Below are positions 1 to 12,400 of a stretch of 64,000 nucleotides of DNA, in pieces. Made by a program: the position numbers and the translations under genes. Position 1 is the stretch's first letter. Every line of letters starts with the position of its first letter. The notes beneath the pieces are model-generated. The model was not told where the DNA came from. It worked only from the letters and a program-made list of their open reading frames with translations, and made no database searches. The stretch spans positions 14,508,001 through 14,572,000 of the forward strand of contig CP053154.1 of NCBI GenBank assembly GCA_014607495.2, given 5' to 3'. The stretch is from Carposina sasakii. Taxonomy: Eukaryota > Arthropoda > Insecta > Lepidoptera > Carposinidae.

Positions 1-408
1 TACCTACTGCTAATATTTTCATGCGAAATAATATTACTTTTATGTGGATAACTTAAGGACGAACGAACGACGACTAACACCTGCCTAAAAGTATTCCATT
101 TTCATTTGTTTCTTTTTAAATTATAATATTTTGACATATTATGCTACCAGTGCGCAAAGTGATTGACACACCTCCCTTAGATACTCAACTGATGTAGGTA
201 CTAGAGAAGAAAATACTTACTAACATAATCTACCTCTGGTACCTGTTTTGATCAAAAAATTAAGTGATATCTTTACAAGACGCGCCGGAATTTATTCGTA
301 CAAGAGACGATGGTATTTTATTCATATATTTTTTAGGAATCAGCTAAAACAATACAGATGAAGAAAAGCACAAGGTCCTGGTGATACAGTTTCAACAAAT
401 ATTTTAAA
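1..408. other. AT-rich 5' flank of the GT49 gene
   Basis: No open frame, RNA gene or repeat is recognised here. The stretch is AT-rich and presumably holds the promoter and 5' UTR of the glycosyltransferase whose start codon is at 409. No clear TATA box or initiator could be assigned. Confidence 0.4.
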
Positions 409-3400
409 ATGGCGAAAATAAGGCGAGAAAAGATTGTAAGTGTCTACCACACTTAAGATGCAAAGGTATTATTACAATTAACATCGACTATATGCGAAAT
501 AATATTTTTGCAGTGGCGTTGGAGCTTTCAATGGAGTTTCGTGTCGATAGCAGCCATCGCGCTTGTAATATACAATGTGGCAGCCAACTTGTGGCTGATG
601 CGGCCCCAGACATGTCCCACCGCGGCCACTACCCTGCCGCCCAGCGAGGCCCCCACCTGCGAGCCCTGCATCGACACCGCACCCAACTTCGTCATAGATG
701 ACGACCCTATAGCTCGTCTGGACCTGCGACTCGGGAGATGGGATAACTCCCGCTCGTACAGGATGTTTGACTACGTCATATCGGGCGATATGTACGCTGA
801 AATGTCAGCGAATCGCCGGGTCTGTCTCGCCACACAGAGCTCAATAGAACGCCTTCACGAACTATTAAGGATCGCTGCCCATTGGTCAGGACCTATATCG
901 GTAGCAGTGTTCGTGGCTGGTGATGAGCTGAGGCTGTTAAGGGCGTTTGCCACTTGGATGTTTCGTTGTCAACCGGAGGTGTATTCGAGGCTAGCGTTGC
1001 ACGTCACGTTTCCGGGGGAAAAACCGGGTGTTCAGGGTGTAGTGCCGAGCTGGGCGAAAGACTGCCGAGCGAAGCCTCTCGCGTTAGACGAGCGACGACC
1101 GGACACCGTCGCCTGGAGATCCAGACATCCCTACCCTCAGAATCATTTAAGGAACTTAGCGCGGAAGAACTGCCATTCGCCGTATGTGTTTCTAGTGGAC
1201 ATTGACATTGTACCCTCGAAGGGTATGGCAGAAGAGCTGGAAAAGTTTTTGGCGACGACGCCAAAGTGCCAACTGTGTGCGTATGTAGTGCCAACGTATG
1301 AGCTGGACAGACGTGTGGCCACCTTTCCGGCCAACAAGTCTGAGCTGGTGCGACTGTCAAAGGTCAAATTGGCGATACCATTTCACAGAAAGGTCTTCAT
1401 CTACAATCAATATGCTTCGAACTTCTCAAGGTAAATAAATAAACTAGGTACCGGACTAATTTATATATGAACTAGCGACGCGCCCCGACTTCGCACGGGT
1501 GCAGTGCTGATACTATACATGTAAACCTTTCTCGTGAATCACTCTATCTATTTAAAAAAACCGCATCAAAATCCGTTCCCTAGTTTGAAAGATCTAAGCA
1601 TATGTACATAGGGACGGACAGACAGCGGCAAGCGACTTTGTTTTATAATACAGGATGATTTTTGGTCGTCAACGTTCCCGAAAACTACGGAATCTCCTCA
1701 TCATCACGATCATTTTTCTCCATGGAAGCATACCTGGGAAGTGTGTGGTTTCCAAAATATTAGGGTCCAAAGTTGAGTAAATAGACTGCGTTTTTCTGCA
1801 TAAATGCACATAGACGCACGTACCAAGATTTTTTCACGAGAAATAATTAATATCTGTCTATAAATAAACTAGCATAAACACTAGACACTATAAATTTCGC
1901 CAGATCAAGTAATTAAAATTAAAAAAAAAAAAAAAAAAAAAAAATTCCCAGCATTTTTTTTGGCATAAACTTACTTTATTTCATGTATAGAATACGTACC
2001 CTTCGTTAAAGGTGGCCACAAAAAAACACCCTGTATAGTCACGTTCATTAACCCCATGGAGGTTGGGCAGAAGTGTGCAAATTACACACCCATTTTTCAC
2101 CAGTTAGCCTATTAAGTCCTACATGGTAAGTGGTGAGCCTACCGCCGTTTTCAGTCACAAATACAATAATCTAGCGACCGGTAACGATAGGAAATGTTTC
2201 CGTGCCAAATAGCAATGTTAATAGCTATTAAGCGTCAGAGCCTCGTCCGTTAAATAGCAGGGTGCACCACGGGCAGGTGACATTGACTTTGGGTCCCAAG
2301 TAGAGCCCACTAACACCTTGATAGTTATTTAATCATGTTAAATTTCTCCTGGCAAAGATGGGAGGCGAGCGGAGGGAACGAGAGTGCAGACACTCACGTC
2401 AGCCACAACGTGACTAACTTCGAATTGCTGTACGAGCCGTTCTACGTGGCGCCAGATACCGTGTCGCCTCATGATGAGAGGTTCCTGGGTTACGGCTTCA
2501 CTAGGAACACGCAGGTTAGACTACATTGTAAGATACCACATGATGTAATATCAGCTTTCATTGAGGTGCCAATATATTGTTTTGCTTTAGGTCTCTTTAT
2601 CATCAAAGGTTTTACACGTAGTATCTAATGCGCGTACGCATATACGTATCATTTCTTATTTGCGCGAGTCTGTCTTGAAGTTGTTATTATCTTATTGCAT
2701 AGACTACATACGATAGGAATAAAAATTATCGAACAATAGATTGCTCACCTGTTTAAGTAGGTACCTTAGAAAGTTAACATTTTATTCATTTTTTTATACA
2801 TAATTTGTTAATTGTTGATATGCCATTGAAAACATCTGACAACAACTGACTCAGTAATAGTCACATAAAATATTGTTTGTTTTGTTTAATTTCGGTTGCT
2901 ATGTTCGGTTTTTTTTTTACATAGAGATTAATACGCAATGCTAAATAAATCCAAAACTTTTATTTATTTCCCTTTATTGTCCAATATGTATTTTTCGCAA
3001 ATAGGAAAACATTACGCGTTGATACAAGCAAAAAGAAAATAAAATTTTCAATTTAAACGTAGCGTCCTTCTTTGGATTGCGTTTTGGTTGGGTGTTATAT
3101 ATTTAAATCTTTATTTGTGATCATTGACATTCCCCGCTACATTCATACATCTAACAAACATAATATAATATGCAAAATAGTACTCCAATCATCAATAAAT
3201 TTATAAAAGAAGTACTTATTTTAATAAACGTTGGCGTTTTCTATAAATAAAACTTAATAAAAATAGTGACTCCCACGGAGTAGGTAAACTAGTGTTTTCT
3301 TCATCAAAGTATACACTGTTTCCCGAAAATTCGTCCGCTTAGACTGAAGAATTAATAATTTTTCAGATAAATATGTATTTATTTTTCGCTATAAAAAGTG

Positions 3401-6400
3401 GCCCATGTTATTCCATGGATAATAATTTATCTTCAAGTGTAGGTACACATAAAAATAATCTCATTTATTGAAATAAAAAACCAATTACGTAAAAATTTTG
3501 ACTCAGAGTCACTCTTACGACTAAGACGAATCTAATGACTTCTGAGTCCTTCTGGCGCAGTCGGATAAATATTACGAACCGCTTTGCCGTAAAAAGATAG
3601 CTAGATTGATGTAACAGACTGTTACCGTCTGCCCGTCTGTCAAACTGTCAACAGAGGGAGAGAGCACGAACCTCTCGATAGTCCGTAAGAAGATCCTCTG
3701 ACGGACTATCGAGAGGTTCGAGAGATACCAAATCCCTGGTTCGTAACGCTATCGTCCAACCTGTTAAATCGCATAGATTTTACTAGCGAGTCGCTAGCGT
3801 TACGCCGCGTAAAAAGGTTCCTACTTACCCCACAGATCGCTAGATCCGACCGATCTTCGAGAAATCTACCATGCAGTCGGTATATGATTATTTTGAGTCA
3901 CAAGGAAATTCAGACAAGGTCTATTATTGGAATTTAATTATTCGTCAGCAAGTGAATTCCTACCTACTTATAATAAGTTTTATGTTCACATTACAAAATA
4001 TACAAACCAAACGTACTGTATCATTAGCGTGAAATTAACATTTATTTTTAACGAATATGAAAATAAGAAGCCGGTCGAGGTCACTGACCCACTAAACTTG
4101 TGAAACGTGGGTTAAAATTAACTAACTGCTCAATGTTTCCCATTTAAAACGGTTGGTTAGTAATATATGGCACAGATTAACTCGGTCTCCAAGGCTAAAG
4201 TTTCTTATGATACTTAATTTGGTGTTTGAGAGGGCCGAATAAGAGATATCAACAAGAGACTCCTCTTGTTAATTATCTCATTAGGAAAAGAAAAGAAGTA
4301 CGGAGAGCAAGCTTGCTCGTTGAATCGACAAAAGACGAGTTGTAATAAAAGCAGTCACGTAAAATTAATGATCTTGACAAAACGTTTCTTCATACATTCT
4401 GGATACAATATCTATGCATAGTTAATATATATTCATAAACCTCTTATTTTACTTATCATAAGAATACCCTACTAATATTATAAACGCGAATGTTTGTGAG
4501 GATGTATGTTTCACGCAAAAACTACGGAATGGATTTTGATGAAACCTCACAATGATATATTTTTTTATTTATATCCCGGATAACTTCGACATTTTGTTTT
4601 TTCTGCAGTCCACGCGGACGGAGTTGCGGGCGCGTCCACTAGTTAGAAATATAGCATTTATCAATATAAGAAAATAAAGCAGTATTAACAATTAAAACAC
4701 GTTAAAACTCTGATCAGTAAAATTTTATGACAAATAAATAATGTATAAAGGCTCGAGCACACCGAATGCGTATGCGTGCACGTAAGCGTAGACGTACACC
4801 TCTGAGTTTAATGTATGGAACTGTCACCGCTTGACGTTTACGCTTACGTGTACGCATACGCGTCCGGTGTGCTCGAGCTTTAAGACTTAAGAGCGTTCAA
4901 CCCTTGTTAGAGTAAGGTAGCTCCTTCAACCACAGCCCCCATTGGAACCGGGAAATCCCACTCAGCATTATTTTATCATAACGTGCCTACACACTATTAA
5001 CAGGACCATTATAATTACTCAACTCATTATAATAATCTGTACGTTTCATGTGAATGGTTGATATACATGAAAACTAAACCAACGCTTGGCTCCAGTGTTA
5101 AGAGAAACAGTATAAATGTGGAATGCGTGCATGTCACTATTTTATATTACAAATGTTCCGTGAACTAATGTATTTATTCCAGGGTGGTTATTCCGTAAAC
5201 AATTTGAGCCGGCGGAACGAAGCCGAAACCGACCCCCTAATTACGTAAAAGCAATAGCAAAGCCGAAGCCGCGCGATCGCGATAATTATGTCTTTGTGTG
5301 CGCGGGGCGCGGGAGGACGCCGAGCGCTCGTTGCGCGCACGCACAAAGGAACTTTGACATTTCAAGGCAATATTGTACAATTTTCGCTATCGCTTTGCTT
5401 CGGCTTTGCTATTGCTTTTACGTAATCAGGTAATCAGGGGCGGGTTTGCCGTCCTACCGGAAATCTATCATCCAAGGAACAATTTCGCTAGGTGTAAAAG
5501 TTATTCACTGTTCATAACTTTCTGATACACTACTTGTAGTAACGAGTGTGCCATATAATTTGATGTGAGTTTTTGTACCAGTAGCATGCCGTTCGCGACT
5601 CACGTATATCGCGCTTTTTGTGGCGCCTAAATGTCAAAATTCGCGACAAAAAGACGTTTCACACTTTAAGCTCACATTGAAACCCGCGTCGAGCCTCGCG
5701 CGATATATAAACCGCGATTGCGAGCATGGCGCTTAAATTCACGCGGGGTCTTATCGCTAATTTTGACGTTTCGTGTGACTGTATATCAATTCAATTACCG
5801 ATTCAGTGTTGAACGTAATAAAGTTCATTTTACTTTCGCAATGGTAGCGCCACTTCCACAAGTTGTCCATAAGGCGCGTCGCGCGCGTGTTCTGAATCTC
5901 TGTCATTGCCATGCTCGCATTTGGTGACTGGAAACACGCGCGATTGATAAAAAAACCCGCGTCGCGTTTTTGCCATGCTACCAGTGCTGGAGTTAGAAGA
6001 TTGGCTCTACATGAGATGTTACGATAAAAGTTCTTGCAAAGAGCAGGTTTCAAGACGTCATTATTATACGAAGTAAGGTGAAACTATGATTTAGAGTTGA
6101 AAAGTGTTGCTATGATGCATTGTATAAGTACTTTACTAGGAGAAAAGTATTTAAGATAGTGGGAATAAACGGAATTACTAAACTTGTCATAGATCGCCGC
6201 TAGATATAAACTTATTTCTCGTCACTGAATGGAGCCTAAGATGAATGCATTTCAGATATACAAGATGTATATCGGAAGTTGTGATGTTTCCTGTGGATGT
6301 TGTCATGACAAAATGACAGAACCAAAACTCTTTCAATATTCGAATTCCTTTTATAAATGGCGCCAAAAACTAAATGTCATATTGTTAACACTGCATAGGC

Positions 6401-9400
6401 GGGCGGCGTGCGCCGGATCACGTTACACGACGGAAATATGCGCGCGCGCATGTTTTCATAACCGTGCGACCGCTGCGCTGCTGCTTGCTATTTCTGTGCG
6501 TAGTTAGTTGTGCGCCCGCGCTGGAATTTAAGAAACATGTATTATATGATATTGTTTTATTGACGTATTTAAAAAATAAATAAATTGTATATAACTTTTT
6601 AAGTAGCAAATTCTTTGGCAATATAAAAGACTTTAAAGCACACAATCCAAAAATCCACGTTAATTTTGTAACGTTGCGGTAAACTTAGATTGTATTAAGT
6701 CCCACTTAACAACAAAATCAGTTTTATGATCAACATCTCTAAATTTATTGAAACACCAGCAAACGAAGGAACGGTTAACTTTGGCCCCTCTTCTAATAAT
6801 AACCTCAGCGTCGGTAACCGAAGGTCGCTGACTCATCACCCTCGTCGGTCGATCATCACCGAGGAGAATGTCATCACCGCTTTCCCTCAGCGTGCTCGAA
6901 AATGCTCGACACTGATGATTAATAATCCAGTTTTCATCGCCAGCAAAATATATCGTGGTTTGACATAACGCAATGAATTTGTTGTACTTACGAGTATATG
7001 CCGGTTGGATAATGGATAAAGAAAGAGTATTATATTCTGAACCTACCTAAGTACATAATTTTATTTGAAAATGCGAACAGGCGATAAACATCAAAAAACC
7101 TGTGAAAACTTTACTGTGTACAATAAAGCATAATAATAATAAAAACACAGACAGACGAACAGAGTAATTTTTACATTGTTAAAAAAAGAAAAATATGATA
7201 AAAGTATATTATATTGGACGCTTTTTAATTATGAAATATGCATTGAATTAATGGCCGGGGATATAATTAGGTACAGTTAGGTAGACGTAGATCAGTTAAA
7301 TGCAAAACGTCGCTCCTTTGGAACTAAACAGATTTAAACTATTCGTAAAAGAGTTTTCTCTCGTAATTTCATAAAACTGAATGTGGCAAGAGTTATAATT
7401 ATATTTTCAGCGTGAACTGGGCGCGGGACTAAAAATAAAACCCGTCAATGCTGTGCTAATCATTCTGTCGATGATTTATACGAAGTTAGGAGTAAATATT
7501 TCAAAATTTTCGTTTCCTCTGATTGAAATATTCTGGAAAAACCGGAAATTAATTTGGGGGTAACCGAGTCGTTCACACTCCCCCCACCTCTTAAATACTT
7601 GCCTGCCTACGTAGCGCACGAGTAAAGGCAATCTTTATGAAACAAAAATGTTTGTGAATACTCTTCCTGTTTTGGAACGGGAAATTGATACAATATTGTA
7701 CATCTCACATAGGTTATGTTTGACGTAGACACGTTTATTTTCATTAAAATATTAACAAACTGGCGACTTGACAGAATCATAATATTTGTGATCACTACAT
7801 AATTATTATAAATAGTCGCTTATGTCGCTGTCTGTCCGTCCTTATGTATGCTTAGATGTTTAAAACTAGGGAACGGATTTTGATGCGGTTTTTTAAAAAT
7901 AGATAGAGTGATTCACGAGGAAGGTTTATATGTATAGTATCAGCACTGCACTCGTGTGAAGCCGGGCGGGTCGCTAGTATTACTTATTTACGAGTAACAT
8001 CGGTATGATAGGAGAATCGAAATATGACCCATATGACCTATGGTCATATTCGATATAGGAGCTAGATCAGTTAGTCTAGTGCCATCACATCTTTATTACA
8101 TTGCGTTGTATTTAAGAAATCTGGTTACTCAAGACATGAAATGAAAGTAAAAAATCTACTATTAGGTATACTGTTTCCTACAATTATAATAAAAAAAATA
8201 ATTTGCAAGATTTGATTACAGACAACGGGACAGGTGAAACTAAATAAAAGCTTGTAATGAAATAAGCTTGAGTAATGAAATAAGGGGCTGATTGTTACAA
8301 ACGTCTGATAGCCTATCTGAAGAATAAAGTTGATGATGTGTCTAACATGCATGATCAAGTTTTAGAGAAAGACAGCATATACTTTATTCCTTAGATAGAC
8401 TATCTTCTATGCTGCTCTGGGAGTGAAAAAAAAGTATAATACTACAGCTGCTTTTCTTCCCGGGCATACTGTACAAGTCAGTAGAGGGGCAAGAGGGTCT
8501 TGGTGTTTTGTAGGCGATGGGCTGACCACCTGTCACTACTAACCGAACTTCTACATCACAACTATACCCTCAAAATTGGTCAGAAGTGGCACCATGTGGT
8601 TATATCGGCCCTTGGTGCTCTGCCTACCCCGTAAGGGATTATGTAGGTATGTATGTATAGACTATCTGATGTTTGGAAAAAGCGGCGCTAAGTGTCATTA
8701 TTACCTTACATGCAATAATGCAAATCATCAAGTTTAGGCCTGGTAAATAAAACAATAACATAAAGAAGTACGACGATCACCTTACAAGTATTACATCCAT
8801 GTACCGCAAAAACGTTCGTAACACGACGGTCGCATTATCTAATCTAGTTTTTGCCCTTTTTGTTATACACCTGAATTTAGGTGTTTGCAAAGGTCATGAC
8901 CATGACTCTAGCAGCGTGAGAAATTGATTGCGGTCAAACTATTGGGCAATAATTGGAAATTAGGACGCTGGGTCTGAGCTGTCGACTATTTGCCTAGTTG
9001 TCCTCCTTGGGTAATTGTCTCCGACGGTGACCGAGTGTCCACCCTCAGTGGTGAACTTAATGTGAAATTGGCGAGTGTGTGACACATGATGTATATTTGG
9101 CGGTTGGTTTTGGTGATTGCGTGTGTTTTTTCGACAGTCGGTAAGTGTAATTTTTGTTATTTGACACATAGGAAGTTATGGTAATATGATTTTACTATAT
9201 TGCTTTATCAAGATTTTATTTAACTTAGTATGGTATGATAAAATTTTAAAAAATCTGATTCAATTTATTACTTTTTTTATATTGTTCAAACTAATTACAT
9301 ATCTTCTTACATACATACCTATTAAAATCAAGTTTCTATTCCTCAAAAAGGTTGGGCAGAAATGTACAAATTACAAAATATTTTTAACCAGCTAACTGTG

Positions 9401-12400
9401 AGCCTACCGCATCTCAAATTAAATATTAAGTAAAAAATAAAATTTAATCATCACTGCTAAGTTATCACGGTACGTAAAAAAAAATATTAAGCAATAGGTT
9501 TTGCATATCCTATAAATAAGTTTTTAATTAACTATTACCGATGAATTTGTAGACTTGCAAGAAGCAGACGATGACCCCAACGATATCGCCGACACAGGCG
9601 AAGCCACGGAACAGGAGCTTGAGGAGATGGCTCTTGAAGCGGTCTGTCCTGAGCTCAGTGGTCAGATCATAGGGGGAAGACCCAGCTCGGTGACGAGACA
9701 CCCTTACCAGGTTTCGATGGTCATCAACGGGAACTCCTTCTGCGGAGGATTTATAATCAGTCAGGACTATGTGATGACGGCTGCGCATTGTGTGCAGAAG
9801 TAAGTACAGGCCTTTCTGATAAAGTAGTAGGTTCACCATGATGGATCGATTGATTTAGCTTTAAGAAATTCAAAACTTATTTAGATTTTCCCGAAAGAGG
9901 TAGAACTGTATTAATAGATGGGATTATTAAATCTGTTTTTATGATATCCAAAATAAAATAGACGCAATTATGATTACTGACAATTTTATCCATTAATGTC
10001 CGTCCATGTAAATTATTGCCCGTGATTTCGTGTGCATGAACATAGTACTTATTATAGAAAAAAAAATTGATTCGAGATCCAGTATAGGAAATGTTAGCAT
10101 TGCTTTTACCGTTAATTAATTATTTATAACTTCACCTATCTCCAGGTTCTACATCCACCCCTGATCCTCGAGTCTGGTGACTCATGATTGCAATCACAGT
10201 CGCTAGCACCTAGCATGTCCCGGTGGTGGGCAAACATCACATCCGAGGGTCAGTGGAGGGTGTAGGGCCCGGTGGTGGGCGCACCCATAGTAAAGAATAC
10301 TAAATATGAAGTTTGATAAAAAAACCTATTGCCTAACTCACTGACTAATACATTTGAATTTCCAAATAGTATAGATATTAAATGCTTAAGAGCTATGCTT
10401 GGGATCTCTCTGCGTGATCGAATCAGAAATGAGGAGATCTGCAGACGTACAAAGATCACCGACATAGCTCAACGGTCCAGCAAGCTGAAGTGGCAATGGG
10501 CAGGGCACATAGCTCGAAGAACTGATGGCCGATGGAGTCGGAAAGTTCTAGAGTGGATACCACGTATCGGCAAACGCAGCGTAGGAAGGCCACCCGCGAG
10601 ATGGACGGCCGACCTGGCCAAGGTCGCGGGCGTCGGTTGGATGCAGGCAGCTTCCGACCGGTCGGAATGGAGGATGTTGGGGGAGGCCTATGTCCAACAG
10701 TGGACTTCTCAGGGCTGTAAATGATGATAGATATTAAATACTTTTCATATATTATTGAATACTCGTAACATTGATTATTGTAGCATTGTCTGGTTCAATC
10801 GGAAGGTATTGGGAATGAGGGCGTCTGCCAGAAAACAGGCCGTTAAACACATTAAGCGGGTTATTTCGGACTTTACTATCCATCGTTGACGTAGTTTACG
10901 TGTTTCGCCAAATTTTATGTGGACATATTAATTTACAAGATGCAACAATTTGTTTACGAACTCGTTCCAAGGATAATAATTCCACTTGTCGCGCATTTAT
11001 TGCGACAATTGATTAGTAAGATTTTGAATTCTTTATAAGTCAGTTGTTGCCCGCGACTTCGTCCGCATGGACTACAGAATGTAGCCTATGTCCTTACCCG
11101 TAGGTACTTCCTATTGAAAAGCTATGTAGATATAAGTTATATATGTATATATAACCTTAGGATCAAAAGCACTAATTTTTCATTTTCACAAGTTCCTTTT
11201 CATACGTTTTTACGTAATTCTTCAAAAAGGAGGGGGCATATTAGGAAAAATATTCCCGAAATACTCATTTGACTAGGTAGACTGACTGACTTGTAGCTAT
11301 ATATACCACTCTTCAAAACGTCTAATCACATTTCCAGCGTGTCTCCATCCCGGATCCGTCTGCGAGTGGGCAGCACCAGACGCGACTCCGGCGGCCGTAT
11401 CGTCAGGGTGGCCAACGTGACCGTACACCCGCTGTATGGTCGACCACAGTTCGACAATGACATTGCCCTGCTGAGGTTGGCAACACCTCTGGCGTTCAAT
11501 GCAGCTGTAAATGCGATTAGATTGCCGCGGCCGAGGCAGCCGGTGCCGCTGGTGCGGCTGACGGTTACCGGATGGGGTTTGACTGCGGTTTGTTGGGTTT
11601 TGACTTTGATCAAAAAGTTCTCAGTAGGCCCAGTAAAATATACATACATAAACTAGTCTATATTATTGACATGACTGCGTTCCAGAAATGGAACAGACAG
11701 AACTGCAGCACATAAAGACAACCCCACAGCCACGTTCAGAACAGCGAGGACAGATGTAAATGATCACTGACAGGTTGCTAGCTTATCGCCTGAGAGAATG
11801 CCTGAGTTCGACATACTCGGAAGGAGAGGCTTGACTTACTTGACTTGACTTACGTCCCTGTGACCCCTATCTGAGGTAGAGGGCCTGCACAGATCTCCGC
11901 CATCCCGTTCGGTTCTGAGTTTCGAGTTTCGCGGAAGGAGAGGCGGCTGATGTATTCTAGTGAAGCTCTGCATCAGCACAGGATGCCTTCATCTATTTAC
12001 CTTTAGAAATCTATTTTTTATATCCCCATAAATATAGAATTTCAGGAAATCCTCTCTTATATATACTGATTTTAATTCGTTAATTTTAATTCGTACCTAG
12101 ATCTTAGATTAGCTCACAACTGTTAATGTTTCCAGCCCGGAGGCAGAAGAATCCCCCGCCTGATGATGGAAGCCAACGTGCCCGTAGTACCACACTGGTT
12201 GTGCCAACTCTCTTACGGAGGTGCCCTCACCAACAACATGTTCTGTGGGGGACACTTCCTTATTGGAGGAGTCTCCTCTTGTCAGGTAAACGCCTATGTG
12301 TTTGTAATTAAACTATTTCTAGACCGCTGAACCGATTTTGATGACTTTTTTGTGTGTGTTCAAGTGGGTTCGCGAATGGTTTAGATTCACAATTCGGTGA

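Noticed and set aside
508..1434. Frame beginning at 508 taken as the start of the glycosyltransferase
   Set aside because: The codon at 508 is TTG inside a splice acceptor (tttttgcag). A better start, ATG at 409, joins in phase and gives a basic cytoplasmic tail.
5718..6053. Short frames in a CpG-rich stretch
   Set aside because: No homology recognised, no splice or start context; both strands are open by base composition.
10329..10724. 131-codon frame as a cellular gene
   Set aside because: It is the C-terminus of the RTE LINE present at 37317-38967.
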